A stretch of 54,565 nt of DNA from Clostridiaceae bacterium (GCA_016282855.1 JAEELT010000054.1:1-54565); one strand, 5' to 3'; counted from the first letter of the stretch, positions 32,376 through 40,916 are shown. Translations and numbers: made by a program. The notes: generated by a model from the sequence alone, not told the origin.

Positions 32376-33464
32376 ATGGTCTTTTCACTTGATAAGTATT
32401 TTCCGCCCGATTTCGGTTCGGAGTTATTGCGTAATTCTCCCGATGCAAAGCTTGCGCCCGCTCCCAAAGACGGAGTGGCTCCGGACAATTATCACGCTAC
32501 AAGCATCTTCCCCGAGTATTTTAAAATAGGCGGGGAGTGGCTTCTGGCAAAAGAAAGCCGTATGGACTGCGTTCCCGTTTACGAAAACGGCGGCATATCG
32601 GTGCGCGAGTTCCGCCGTCTCAAAAAGGGTGAGCTTGTTGTTTGCGGCAGAACGGAGCGCGGCGAAGACGGAATATATATTCACACCGGCGGATTTACGC
32701 ACGGCGAGGCAGGCAGCGAGACGTTTGCGTTCAGGCAGGGCCATTCGAGGGAGACTTCATTCTCGAGAGATTATGACGAGCTTTATGAGTTGCTTAAGTA
32801 TGAGAGAGACAACGGCAAAATTGTCTGGGTTATGGGCCCGGCCTTTTCCTTCGACCACGATGCCCGTGACGCGTTTTCAAGAGTGATTGCGGGCGGGTAT
32901 GTCCACACAGTGCTTGCCGGAAACGCTCTTGCGACCCACGACCTTGAAGGCGCTTATCTCAACACCGCGCTCGGGCAGAATATATACACCCAAAAAAATA
33001 TTCCGCTGGGTCACTACAACCATATTGACACTCTAAACAGAGTCCGTCTTTACGGCTCGGTCTCCGAGTTTATTAAGCGCGAAAACATAGATAACGGCAT
33101 AATATTCAGCTGCGAAAAATACGGGGTGCCCTATGTGCTCGCGGGGTCAATCAGGGATGACGGCCCTCTCCCGTGTGTTTATGCAAACGCTTACGAGGCT
33201 CAGGATGCAATGAGAGCTCAGATAAAGGATGCGACCACGGTCATCTGTATGGCGACTATGCTCCATTCCATTGCGGTAGGTAATATGACCCCTTCATACA
33301 GAGTGCTGCCCGACGGCACGGTCAGAAAAGTATATTTTTACTGCGTGGATATTTCTGAGTTTACCGTAAACAAGCTGACAGACAGGGGAAGCCTCAGCTC
33401 AAGAGGGATAGTAACCAACGCTCAGGATTTTATAGTCAATATCGCAAACGGTCTCGGACTCTGA
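32376..33464 (+). CDS. Ornithine cyclodeaminase-like protein (LOR/SDH conserved-region, TIGR00300-type)
   Basis: 362 residues from the ATG preceded by AAGGAGA at 9 nt. The C-terminal two thirds carry the markers I associate with the TIGR00300 family and the C-terminal domain of cyanobacterial AgrE: MGPAFSFDHDARDAF, VLAGNALATHDLEGAYLNTA, LAGSIRDDGPLP, ATMLHSIAVGNMTPS and TDRGSLSS. Characterised members convert ornithine to proline with release of ammonia, using NAD. No arginine dihydrolase (ArgZ) domain is attached. It leads an operon with a membrane-bound phosphatase and a secreted esterase, an unexpected grouping for amino-acid metabolism. Confidence 0.8.
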   Translation: MVFSLDKYFPPDFGSELLRNSPDAKLAPAPKDGVAPDNYHATSIFPEYFKIGGEWLLAKESRMDCVPVYENGGISVREFRRLKKGELVVCGRTERGEDGIYIHTGGFTHGEAGSETFAFRQGHSRETSFSRDYDELYELLKYERDNGKIVWVMGPAFSFDHDARDAFSRVIAGGYVHTVLAGNALATHDLEGAYLNTALGQNIYTQKNIPLGHYNHIDTLNRVRLYGSVSEFIKRENIDNGIIFSCEKYGVPYVLAGSIRDDGPLPCVYANAYEAQDAMRAQIKDATTVICMATMLHSIAVGNMTPSYRVLPDGTVRKVYFYCVDISEFTVNKLTDRGSLSSRGIVTNAQDFIVNIANGLGL

Positions 33465-33482
33465 TAAACAGGAGGAGAAAAA

Positions 33483-35120
33483 ATGCCGGGTAAGATTTTC
33501 GGCTCGGGCAATAAGCCGCTCAAAATTCAGTTTATTACCGATGTTCACTACTACGCGAGAGAAAACGGCACCTCAGGCGCCGCTTATGACAAAGAGGAGC
33601 AGAAAAGCCAGATTGTCATAAAAGACAGCGACCTGGTCATAAAGAAAGCTTTTGATATGCTCTGTGAGGATACTTCAACGGATATTGTCGTTCTTTCGGG
33701 AGACACTACAAGAAACGGAGAGTACAACTCACACGAGGGAATAATTGCCCTGCTGCGGGAGCTTAAAGAAAAAGGCAAAAGAGTTTATGTTATAACTGCC
33801 ACCCATGATTACAGAGGCAACGTCGAGGGCGTCGGATTCAGCGGAGACGAGAGGGTGGTTGTGCCCGCAGTAAGCGACAGACACGAGCTCTGGGATATGT
33901 ACTATGAGTTCGGACCGTCGGAGGCAATCGCCGCTCACAGAGATTCGATGTCTTATGTGGTTCAGCTTGCGCCCGGTTATCGCCTTTTTGCTCTGAATGA
34001 CGATTACAACGGCAAAACCGAGGGCGGAGGTTCGGGCTTCTCGGATTCCTGTATGCAGTGGATTGCCGAGCAGCTTGAGGACGCAAAAAAGAACGACCAG
34101 TTTGTTATCGCGATGACTCACCATCCGATGATTTCCCCGTCACCGTTTTACTCTGTGATAGGCAGCGGAGATATGCAGAAAAACCATGAAACAACGCGCG
34201 AGATATTCGCGGACGCAGGCCTTTGCTGTATGCTGACGGGGCACACTCACATACACAATATCGGTTATATAACCACAGCAAAGGGCAACAGGTTTTATGA
34301 TATTTCCTGCAGTGCGCTCATCGGCTGCCCGCCGAACTACAGGAATGTAACCTTTGACCCGGCAAACGCCAGGGTCGATGTTGACACAGTCACCATAACC
34401 GATGTGCCGGGCATTGACACAGGCACCGGCGGTTTTGACAAATATATGGAAAATTTCTTCTTCGGTATGATAAGAAGAGTGGTCTGGGCAATGGGCTACG
34501 ATATTGACAAGCTTGCCGAAATGACTCCCGCTTTTTCGATTCCCGGAGAGAAGGTTTACAAACTTAAACGGGTAATAAAGCCCGTAGGAAAGTTTCTCAA
34601 TAAGCTTACTTTCAAAAAAATATGGAGGGTCTGCAAAAAAGAAAGCGGTCTGACCGGAGCCGACATAGAGGATATCAAAGACAACAAGGTTGTGGACTTT
34701 ATTGTAGAGCTTGTAAAGAATCTTTATTGCGGAGATTCCCCTTACGGCCCCGAAACAAGAGAGTACAGACTCACATGCGGCTTCCTGAATGTGATTGACA
34801 GCTTTCTCGGCACAATACATATGCCGATAGGCAAGTTCCTAAAAGGCGCATCAAGCGTAAGAGCGCTTGTCGAGCCGCTTCTCTGGAAGGATGGGTTCAG
34901 AGATTCGCAGGCAACGCTTCCGCTTTATCCGCTTTATGACGAGGGCAATCCCGCGCCCGAAGAAATGTTTGAGAAAAAAGAGTTCGCAGATACCGTAAGG
35001 CCGAGCAAAAAAGGTCCTTTGGTGCTTTGCCTGATTATACTTGCCGTGCTGCTGCTTCTCGGCATAATCGCCGCGGCTGTCACGGGAATTGTCAATCTGA
35101 TATTACTCTTTATTAAATAG
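33483..35120 (+). CDS. Calcineurin-like metallophosphatase with C-terminal membrane anchor
   Basis: 545 residues. Metal-binding motifs run in order: TDVHYY (Asp20, His22), VVLSGDTTRNGEYN (Asp74), TATHDYRGN (His108; GNHD variant), AMTHHPMI (about 204-211) and LTGHTHIHNIGY (about 247-258). The C-terminal 30 residues are one hydrophobic helix (VLCLIILAVLLLLGIIAAAV). There is no signal peptide, so the catalytic domain faces the cytoplasm if the tail is inserted as a simple tail anchor. Between 300 and 500 lies a helical region of unknown purpose. RBS GGAGGAG; 18 nt after the preceding gene. Substrate unknown. Confidence 0.85.
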   Translation: MPGKIFGSGNKPLKIQFITDVHYYARENGTSGAAYDKEEQKSQIVIKDSDLVIKKAFDMLCEDTSTDIVVLSGDTTRNGEYNSHEGIIALLRELKEKGKRVYVITATHDYRGNVEGVGFSGDERVVVPAVSDRHELWDMYYEFGPSEAIAAHRDSMSYVVQLAPGYRLFALNDDYNGKTEGGGSGFSDSCMQWIAEQLEDAKKNDQFVIAMTHHPMISPSPFYSVIGSGDMQKNHETTREIFADAGLCCMLTGHTHIHNIGYITTAKGNRFYDISCSALIGCPPNYRNVTFDPANARVDVDTVTITDVPGIDTGTGGFDKYMENFFFGMIRRVVWAMGYDIDKLAEMTPAFSIPGEKVYKLKRVIKPVGKFLNKLTFKKIWRVCKKESGLTGADIEDIKDNKVVDFIVELVKNLYCGDSPYGPETREYRLTCGFLNVIDSFLGTIHMPIGKFLKGASSVRALVEPLLWKDGFRDSQATLPLYPLYDEGNPAPEEMFEKKEFADTVRPSKKGPLVLCLIILAVLLLLGIIAAAVTGIVNLILLFIK

Positions 35121-35169
35121 GCTTTTTTAATTAAACTGCTCACAAATACAGCACAGCGAGGTTACGGCA

Positions 35170-36246
35170 ATGAAAAAATTCTTATCAGTCTCAGTTATTA
35201 TCGCACTTGTACTTTCAACATTCATAGCGGTGGTCGTAAACGCCCAGGATGCTGATTTCTTTGATGGAATGGAACCCGCCGAGTGGGATTATTCCGTTCA
35301 GGAGGTCACGCCGGACGAAGACACATACGAAACACGCCCCGACACACCGAAGGATACGGACTCATCCGGCTACGGCTTGGAAGAGGAAAATAACGGTTTC
35401 TTTATTCCCAAAAAGAAGCTCCCGACATCTGCCGGAATAGAAGCGCTTCGCGGGGAGTTCAATTATTATCAGGGGCCTTATGTTTACGGAGTCAGAGCAA
35501 ACGACTACGCTCTGTATGACCCGAGAGGTATCTCAGACAATCACAAGTATCCGCTTATTATATATGTTCACGGCGCTTTTCACGGCTGGAAGAGGGAAGG
35601 TCAGCTCAATGACAGCGATTTCCCCTACTGGGCATCCGAGGAGCTTCAGAGCAGGTTCAATGAGGGCGGAGCGTTCATAATGCTCCCGAGGTCCACCGGC
35701 GCGCTGACATTCTGGGACGGCGGTCAGGTGCCCAGCCTTAAGGCTGCTATAGATGATGTTATAAGAAATTCCGGCGGCAGCATAGACACAAGCAGGATCG
35801 TCATTATGGGTTCCTCCGACGGCGGAGCTATGGTGCGCAAGATGATTTGTGCCTATCCCGACTTTTTCTGCGGCGCTCTTACTTTGTGCCAGACAGGATT
35901 CTATTCCGGCGCCGAGGCAAATATCACAGCGGGTATCCCCATATGGCTTATCGCCTGCAAAAAGGATTTCTTTGTGCTTTACCCGATATTCCAGGTGCCT
36001 ATGTGGAATACAATCAGAAGTCACTCCGCCGTAAGCTCAAAATGCAGGTTTACCTCTCTTGATGAGCTCTATTACCCGGACGGGTCCAAGCCTACAAACA
36101 CGCACAATCTTGCGAGGGTGGCTTCGTATGACCTGCAGCTAATAGACGGCTCTGACTATCCTTATGAGCACACGGTTGACGGTGACGGCAGAGTCATTGA
36201 TATTCACGCGGGCAACGGCATTATCGCCTGGATAAACGAGCTTTAA
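35170..36246 (+). CDS. Secreted alpha/beta-hydrolase (PHB-depolymerase/esterase-like)
   Basis: 358 residues with a clear signal peptide (KKFLSVSVIIALVLSTFIAV, cleavage probably after VNA). An acidic linker of about 50 residues follows. The hydrolase domain has oxyanion segment IYVHGAFHGW (131-140), nucleophile elbow GSSDG with Ser216, and the C-terminal YEHTVDGDGRVIDIHAGNGI, where a His is likely catalytic. This resembles feruloyl/acetyl esterases and dienelactone-type enzymes acting on polysaccharide side groups. It is the last gene of the operon starting at 32376. RBS GCGAGG. Confidence 0.8.
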   Translation: MKKFLSVSVIIALVLSTFIAVVVNAQDADFFDGMEPAEWDYSVQEVTPDEDTYETRPDTPKDTDSSGYGLEEENNGFFIPKKKLPTSAGIEALRGEFNYYQGPYVYGVRANDYALYDPRGISDNHKYPLIIYVHGAFHGWKREGQLNDSDFPYWASEELQSRFNEGGAFIMLPRSTGALTFWDGGQVPSLKAAIDDVIRNSGGSIDTSRIVIMGSSDGGAMVRKMICAYPDFFCGALTLCQTGFYSGAEANITAGIPIWLIACKKDFFVLYPIFQVPMWNTIRSHSAVSSKCRFTSLDELYYPDGSKPTNTHNLARVASYDLQLIDGSDYPYEHTVDGDGRVIDIHAGNGIIAWINEL

Positions 36247-36272
36247 AAGCATACACTTTAAATAAAGAAAAC

Positions 36273-36301
36273 GCCGCCGGATGGCTTTTGCCTCCGGCGG
36301 C
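36273..36301. terminator. Terminator between convergent genes
   Basis: A 9-bp GC stem (36273-36281 with 36293-36301) and an 11-nt loop. On the minus strand the stem is followed by a T-rich run (GTTTTCTTTATTT), so it mainly ends the cytoplasmic hydrolase transcript; it may also stop the esterase transcript. Confidence 0.75.
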
Positions 36302-36328
36302 ATATTGCATTTTACCGTATCGGGTGAT

Positions 36329-37225
36329 TCAGTTTATATACTTCGCGTAAAAAGCGAGTGCCTTCTCAATTGCCTCTTTACCCGCTTTGCTTTCGGATGC
36401 CAGCACACTGAACACGTGCGGCAGATTGACTCCGTCATATTTCGGAAAATCGAGAAGCAGCACATCCACGCCCTTGTTTCTCAGAATGTCCGCCTGCTCG
36501 CGGGTCTGCTTAAGAGCCATTGAGTCACCGCTGCTGGTGATAAGACAGGTGGGAGGAAACTCGGCAATAGGAGCTATTTCGTCAAAGTTCATATACTTGA
36601 AGCCGAGCGCCGATTTGTAGTTTTTGCCCCACATTTTTGTGGTGTAAACGCTCATGATTCCTTTATTTTTAGCGCTTGCCACAGGGGAGGTAAGCAGCAG
36701 TGTTTTCAGCTTCATTGCAGGAGCGGCAGTGCCGAAAACTCCTCGCAGCTTTTCGCTCGTGAGCAGGGCTGCCGCGTAGCTCGCCAGCATACCGCCTGCG
36801 GAATCCCCGGTGAGCATTATGTTTTCCTTGCTGCAGGGGTAATCGTCAAGATGAAGCGAAATAAAGTCAAGCGCGGACATAACATCCCTGAGCTGGTCAT
36901 AGACGGTGACCTCGGGCACAAGAGGATAGCTTATATTAAAGACTGTGAAGCCTCTTTTAGCGAGATTCAGGCAGTAAATCTTATTGAGTTCCTTGCTGCC
37001 GTACATCCAGCCGCCGCCGTGAATATCAATGATTACGGGCAGGGCGTGCGCGGCGTCTTCGGGATAATACACATCCAGAAGGTGCATTGGATGGCCGTCG
37101 CCGAAATAGGGGATATCGCAGATTCGTTTTATTCCTTCTGGTTCGGTCTGCGAAGCGATGTTTTTGGCGTCGCTTTTTTCAACTGTTTTCCAGAAAGCTT
37201 TGCTGATTGAGAAGAAAACCGACAT
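36329..37225 (-). CDS. Alpha/beta-hydrolase of the hormone-sensitive-lipase type
   Basis: 298 residues, no signal peptide. The oxyanion-hole motif is DIHGGGWMYGS (HGGG at 69-72) and the nucleophile elbow is TGDSAGGMLASY (Ser142); a late PHVFSVLA carries the probable catalytic His. The family covers acetyl-xylan and other carboxyl esterases. It is monocistronic with its own promoter and terminator, and RBS CGGAGG. It may deacetylate oligosaccharides imported by the cell, in keeping with the glycosidases in this window. Confidence 0.85.
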   Translation of the reverse strand: MSVFFSISKAFWKTVEKSDAKNIASQTEPEGIKRICDIPYFGDGHPMHLLDVYYPEDAAHALPVIIDIHGGGWMYGSKELNKIYCLNLAKRGFTVFNISYPLVPEVTVYDQLRDVMSALDFISLHLDDYPCSKENIMLTGDSAGGMLASYAAALLTSEKLRGVFGTAAPAMKLKTLLLTSPVASAKNKGIMSVYTTKMWGKNYKSALGFKYMNFDEIAPIAEFPPTCLITSSGDSMALKQTREQADILRNKGVDVLLLDFPKYDGVNLPHVFSVLASESKAGKEAIEKALAFYAKYIN

Positions 37226-37256
37226 GTTATTACCTCCGTTACGCTTTGTTTTTTAC

Positions 37257-37285
37257 ATTGTATCACCGGAAAGCCTATAATGCAA
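37257..37285 (-). promoter_or_regulatory. Promoter of the cytoplasmic hydrolase gene
   Basis: On the minus strand TTGCAT (37280-37285), 17-nt spacer, TACAAT (37257-37262) with TGA directly before the -10. The distance to the ATG is about 30 nt. Confidence 0.65.
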
Positions 37286-37302
37286 TCACGGCACAAAAAA
37301 AG

Positions 37303-37325
37303 CGCCCTGCAAAAATGACAGGGCG
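37303..37325 (-). terminator. Intrinsic terminator of the zinc-ribbon gene
   Basis: Stem CGCCCTG/CAGGGCG with a 9-nt loop, flanked by A7 and T7 so it can function in either direction. It lies 17 nt past the zinc-ribbon stop. Confidence 0.85.
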
Positions 37326-37341
37326 GTTTTTTTGAGTTCAA

Positions 37342-37623
37342 TCAGGCCTCTTCCTGCTGAATCTTTGCGAAACACTCGCTGCAGTAGACAGGTCTGTCCT
37401 CACGCGGCTTAAAGGGAACTTTTGCAACTCCACCGCAGGAATCACAAGTAGCCTCAAACCATTCGCGCTCTCCACGGGCGGCATTTTTGCGCGCATCGCG
37501 GCAGGCCTTGCAACGCTGGGGCTCATTAACAAAGCCTTTTTCAGCGTAGAATTCCTGTTCACCGGCAGTGAAAACGAATTCATTTCCGCATTCCTTGCAG
37601 ATGAGAGTTTTGTCTTCGTACAT
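37342..37623 (-). CDS. Double zinc-ribbon protein
   Basis: 93 residues with four CxxC pairs: CKECGNEF (9-16) and CKACRDAR for the first ribbon, then CDSCGG and CSECF for the second. The first half matches my memory of the 'probable zinc-ribbon' family found in many Clostridia; the second resembles a small CxxC-CxxC zinc domain often fused to it. RNA or DNA binding is plausible but not established. RBS GCGAGG precedes the ATG. The leader carries the tRNA-like element described separately, 25 nt before the start codon. Confidence 0.85.
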   Translation of the reverse strand: MYEDKTLICKECGNEFVFTAGEQEFYAEKGFVNEPQRCKACRDARKNAARGEREWFEATCDSCGGVAKVPFKPREDRPVYCSECFAKIQQEEA

Positions 37624-37648
37624 GATCTTACCTCGCTAATTTTTTTTT

Positions 37649-37712
37649 GCCCTTGGACGGAATTGCACCGCCACCTTTGTCAAGACAACGCTCTGCTTTA
37701 AGCTACGGGGGC
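37649..37712 (-). ncRNA. tRNA-like cloverleaf with a two-base anticodon loop, in the zinc-ribbon leader
   Basis: Read on the minus strand, 64 nt fit a tRNA plan exactly. Acceptor GCCCCCG with CAAGGGC pairs 5 of 7. Then TA, a 4-bp D stem (GCTT/GAGC, last pair G-U) with a 6-nt loop, one linker base, and a 5-bp anticodon stem TTGTC/GACAA closing only TT. A 4-nt variable loop (AGGT), a 5-bp T stem (GGCGG/CCGTC, one G-U) and a 7-nt T loop TGCAATT follow; the T loop keeps T54, C56, A57 and A58 but has G at 55. An A-run follows instead of CCA. It cannot decode as drawn. It could be a tRNA pseudogene or a tRNA-mimicking regulatory leader. Confidence 0.5.
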
Positions 37713-37728
37713 ATATATTCAGCAACCT

Positions 37729-38316
37729 TCAGGTGCCGGATTCACTGAATTTGCGGTATTTTTTTCTGATGCGCTGAACGGCATTGTCAACGGATTTTTT
37801 GCCGCATCCGAGAGCTTCGGATATTTCGGAATACCGGTATCCTCTGAGACGCATGGAAATAACGCTCTTTTCAAAATCGGAAAGGCAGGTGTCAATAAAC
37901 ATGCTGATTTCGATTTTTTCCTCGCGGGCGCTTATGGAGTTTACCGGGTCAATTATCTGCAGGGGCGAGTCTGTGTCAATCACATTGAGCGCCGATGACA
38001 GCGCATAGTTGCCGCTGCTGTTTGCGCGGGCGAGAAACGAGAGCACCCTGCTTTCAATGCAGGAGGAGGCGTAAGCCTCAAAGGGAACGCCCTTTGAAGG
38101 GTCAAACTTTCTCACCGCATAGAGGAAGCCGACCATACCTTCCTGTGCCAGGTCCTCTTTGGAGAGTCTGAAATCGCCGCCGGAATATTTCACGCTTTTT
38201 GCTTTGGCTGCCGGAGCAATTCGGGCAATGAGCTCTGACATTGCGCTGTCATCGCCTTCGTTTGCGCGCTTTACAAGCTCGGCGGTATCGGCAGTTTTGC
38301 TCTCTTTACTTACCAT
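37729..38316 (-). CDS. SigH-like RNA polymerase sigma factor
   Basis: 195 residues. Region 2 reads LSKEDLAQEGMVGFLYAVRK, then FDPSKGVPFEAYASSCIESR (about 51-90), matching the SigH/SigF-type -10 recognition region. Region 4 at the C-terminus is a helix-turn-helix, SVISMRLRGYRYSEISEALG, then CGKKSVDNAVQRIRKKYRKF. Region 3 is short, as in SigH. No anti-sigma gene is adjacent. Gut Clostridia often carry several SigH-like factors, so equating it with the sporulation SigH would go too far. RBS AAGGAG and a near-consensus promoter are present. Confidence 0.88.
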   Translation of the reverse strand: MVSKESKTADTAELVKRANEGDDSAMSELIARIAPAAKAKSVKYSGGDFRLSKEDLAQEGMVGFLYAVRKFDPSKGVPFEAYASSCIESRVLSFLARANSSGNYALSSALNVIDTDSPLQIIDPVNSISAREEKIEISMFIDTCLSDFEKSVISMRLRGYRYSEISEALGCGKKSVDNAVQRIRKKYRKFSESGT

Positions 38317-38343
38317 AGCACTCTCCTTGTTACAAGCGCCACA

Positions 38344-38372
38344 ATTATAAAACTATTATTATTCTTTGTCAA
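38344..38372 (-). promoter_or_regulatory. Perfect consensus promoter of the sigma-factor gene
   Basis: On the minus strand TTGACA (38367-38372), a 17-nt spacer and TATAAT (38344-38349). The start site would be near 38337, about 20 nt before the ATG. Confidence 0.88.
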
Positions 38373-38491
38373 TGATTTTTTGTGCAAAATGCGGGAATTA
38401 TCTGGTTTATGGTTCCGGATAAGAATTAATTCGGACAAATTACCCAAAAATGTTACACTCTTATTTACGTGTGTAATGCCGACGATTATCA

Positions 38492-38520
38492 TTGACAACG
38501 CAGCCCGATACAGTTAAAAT
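38492..38520 (+). promoter_or_regulatory. Promoter of the ChbG-aroQ-PAP2 operon
   Basis: TTGACA (38492-38497), 17-nt spacer, TAAAAT (38515-38520). It is divergent from the sigma-factor promoter; the 120 nt between the two contain no clear operator. Confidence 0.8.
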
Positions 38521-38557
38521 AAAACAAAAGGCATTAGATATAAAGGGAGGAATACAA

Positions 38558-39442
38558 ATGGCAAGATATCTCATAATCAACGCCGACGACTGCGGGCTTT
38601 GCGACAGCGCAAACGAGGCGATATTTGACCTGTTCAGAAGCGGAAGCATTAAATCATCCACCATAATGATGCCCTGCCCCAAGGCTGAGGATGCGGTGAA
38701 GTTCGCTGTGGAAAACCCGCAATATGCCTTCGGAGTTCATCTAACAATGACAAACGAATGGTGTGAGAGATGGCCGTGGGGTCCTCTTACAGACGGTAAA
38801 ACCCTGAAAAACGAGCAGGGCAGAATGTGGCCTGAGAATGAGGATTTCGAGGCTCACTGTTCGTATGCCGAAACAGAGAAGGAAATATACGCGCAGATTG
38901 AAATGGCCGAAAATCTCGGTATGAAGCCCGTTCAGGTAGATAATCATATGGGTTCGCTCTACGGCATGAACGGCAGATATCTTATGCTGCCCAAGGTTTT
39001 TAAAATCTGCGGTAAAAAAAAGTATCCCTTCCGTATGTGCACTACGCCCAAGGATGAATTCTGCCCGGACGGCGTGTCACTCTCGCTCTATAAATTTTTC
39101 TGCTATTTCTGCCGTTTCCTCGGCAAAATACATAAGGTTGTAACTCCCGATTATCTTATTCTGACCGATCAGGTAAATTCCCTCAAGGATAAAGAAACCT
39201 ATGAGCAGTTCAGAGATGCTTTCCTTGAGTTTCACGGAAATATACCCGAGGGAGTCACCGAAACTTTCATTCATCCCGCTCTTGAGACCGATGAAATGAA
39301 ATATATTACAGGCACCTGGCAGAGAAGATACTGGGAATACCTTCTTATGAAGGACCCTGTTACGCACGAATACTTCAGAAACAAAGGCATTGAGCTCATA
39401 AGCTACCGCGAGCTTATCGAAATGAAGAGTAAAAAGAAATAA
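38558..39442 (+). CDS. ChbG/YdjC-type carbohydrate deacetylase
   Basis: 294 residues from the ATG with AAAGGGAGG 7 nt upstream. Metal-site motifs: NADDCGLCDSANEAI (7-21), FGVHLTMTNEW (about 61-71) and VDNHMGSLYG (about 127-136), with ETFIHPALETDEM later carrying a conserved His. Family members remove N-acetyl groups from chitobiose, chitobiose-6-phosphate or related GlcNAc oligosaccharides in the cytoplasm. The link with the GH4 phospho-glycosidase of this window is conceivable but the genes are far apart. First gene of a three-gene operon. Confidence 0.88.
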   Translation: MARYLIINADDCGLCDSANEAIFDLFRSGSIKSSTIMMPCPKAEDAVKFAVENPQYAFGVHLTMTNEWCERWPWGPLTDGKTLKNEQGRMWPENEDFEAHCSYAETEKEIYAQIEMAENLGMKPVQVDNHMGSLYGMNGRYLMLPKVFKICGKKKYPFRMCTTPKDEFCPDGVSLSLYKFFCYFCRFLGKIHKVVTPDYLILTDQVNSLKDKETYEQFRDAFLEFHGNIPEGVTETFIHPALETDEMKYITGTWQRRYWEYLLMKDPVTHEYFRNKGIELISYRELIEMKSKKK

Positions 39443-39458
39443 AAAAGGGGAGCGGAGC

Positions 39459-39887
39459 ATGAAAATACTCGTGATAAACGGGCCCAATATCAATATGCTC
39501 GGCATAAGAGAGCCCGATATATACGGCAGGGAGGATTATTCCTCACTGTGCGCAATGATAGAAAAGCACGCCGCCCAAGCCGGCGTTCAGGTTGAGATTT
39601 ATCAGTCCAATCACGAGGGCGACCTTGTTGACAGAATCCAGCAGGCATACGGCAACACACAGGGAATCGTGATTAACCCGGGAGCTTACACCCACACAAG
39701 CGTTGCTCTGCTTGACGCTCTCAAGGCGGTTGGCATACCGGCTGTTGAGGTCCATATAAGTGACCCCGACAGCCGTGAGGATTTCAGAAAAACGAGTTAT
39801 GTAAGGCTTGCCGCTCTCTGCACAATCAAGGGCAGAGGGCTGCGCGGCTACCTCGACGCGATAGACTGTCTTATAAAGGAGATATAA
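39459..39887 (+). CDS. aroQ: Type II 3-dehydroquinate dehydratase
   Basis: 142 residues, the normal length. Active-site motifs are complete: NGPNINMLGIREPDIYG (6-22), catalytic Tyr22, YQSNHEGDLVD (about 49-59), NPGAYTHTSVAL (about 74-85) and VHISDPDSREDFR (about 99-111). It catalyses the third step of the shikimate pathway. The enzyme stands alone, without other aro genes, between a carbohydrate deacetylase and a PAP2 phosphatase; the PAP2 ATG begins 1 nt after the aroQ stop. Confidence 0.96.
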   Translation: MKILVINGPNINMLGIREPDIYGREDYSSLCAMIEKHAAQAGVQVEIYQSNHEGDLVDRIQQAYGNTQGIVINPGAYTHTSVALLDALKAVGIPAVEVHISDPDSREDFRKTSYVRLAALCTIKGRGLRGYLDAIDCLIKEI

Positions 39888-39888
39888 T

Positions 39889-40857
39889 ATGAACGCGACC
39901 AAAAAACAGACTATTGTTTCCTGGGTGCTTTTTGCCGTGATTTTTGCCGCCCTTCTTATTACGGCCACTTTCACGGACCTGCAGGTGTCACAGATTCTGA
40001 CAAAGGGAACCCTGCCCGAGGGCAGTTACCTTGCGAAGGGCCTTTTCGGCGTGGTGCTTGAGTGTCTCGGATGCAGCGCTCCTTATCTGATCGGAGCTTT
40101 TTCAATTGAACTGTTTTTTATTTATGTTTTGCGCTTTGTCGAAAACAAGGCTGCCAAATCCGTGCTTACGGTAGTTTTGCAGATTGCGGATTTTGCCGCT
40201 TATTACGCCCTCGCTCTCGACACGCTCAATTACAATCTCAGGCACTACGGCATGGAGGGCTCAAAGCCCGCATTTATGAAAGCCGAGCTGGTTTTTGTTG
40301 CCGCTTTTCTTGTGCTCATAACCGCTTTGGCGGCAAACAGTTTTTCGGATGACAGTATCAGACGGGTGCCGCGCATCGCGTTTTCCGTTGCTTTTGCTAT
40401 TGCGGTTTCAAGCGTTCTCGTAACCCTGCTCAAGGGTCCTTTCGGAAGGCCCCGTTTCAGGGCCATGAACTACGCCGGCGATTTCAGCTATTACTCACGC
40501 TGGTATGTGCTCAACGGTCAGCCCGACAAAGAATGGATGAAGGAGTATTTCAGCAGCACGGATGCCTGCAGGTCGTTTCCCAGCGGGCACACACAGAGCG
40601 CGGCTGTGATATTCTGCATATTGATGCTCAAGGATATGTTTGCCATTGAGTCAAAGAAAAAGAACGCGCTTCTCTGGATAACGGCTGTTATCTGGACCGG
40701 CGCGGTTGCCCTGAGCAGAATAATGGTCGGCGCCCATTTCTTCAGCGATGTGCTTGTGGGCGGCACAATCGGTTTCCTTTCCGTTATGCTCGGCAGAGAG
40801 ATTATCCTGTATAAATTCTCGCATTTCAGGGCGGTTTTCTCAGGTAACGGTAAATAA
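39889..40857 (+). CDS. PAP2-family membrane phosphatase
   Basis: 322 residues with six or so membrane helices. The three PAP2 motifs are present: KGPFGRPRFR (KxxxxxxRP, about 184-193), CRSFPSGHTQSAA (about 224-236) and SRIMVGAHFFSDVLVGG (about 265-281). Such enzymes dephosphorylate phosphatidate, undecaprenyl diphosphate or related lipids. Recycling of undecaprenyl carrier used by the glycan locus is an attractive but unproven role. It has AAAGGAGAT as RBS and is coupled to aroQ. Confidence 0.9.
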   Translation: MNATKKQTIVSWVLFAVIFAALLITATFTDLQVSQILTKGTLPEGSYLAKGLFGVVLECLGCSAPYLIGAFSIELFFIYVLRFVENKAAKSVLTVVLQIADFAAYYALALDTLNYNLRHYGMEGSKPAFMKAELVFVAAFLVLITALAANSFSDDSIRRVPRIAFSVAFAIAVSSVLVTLLKGPFGRPRFRAMNYAGDFSYYSRWYVLNGQPDKEWMKEYFSSTDACRSFPSGHTQSAAVIFCILMLKDMFAIESKKKNALLWITAVIWTGAVALSRIMVGAHFFSDVLVGGTIGFLSVMLGREIILYKFSHFRAVFSGNGK

Positions 40858-40886
40858 ACAAGATAATAAGCAACAAGACACTTTAA

Positions 40887-40916
40887 GCTGCGGGCTCCGG
40901 GCCCGCAGCAGTTTTT
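40887..40916 (+). terminator. Terminator of the ChbG-aroQ-PAP2 operon
   Basis: 9-bp GC-rich stem (40887-40895 with 40901-40909), 5-nt loop, followed by AGTTTTT. Confidence 0.85.

Noticed and set aside
37649-37712. Functional tRNA gene
   Set aside because: The anticodon stem closes only two bases, the acceptor stem has two mismatches, and it is shorter than any standard bacterial tRNA.
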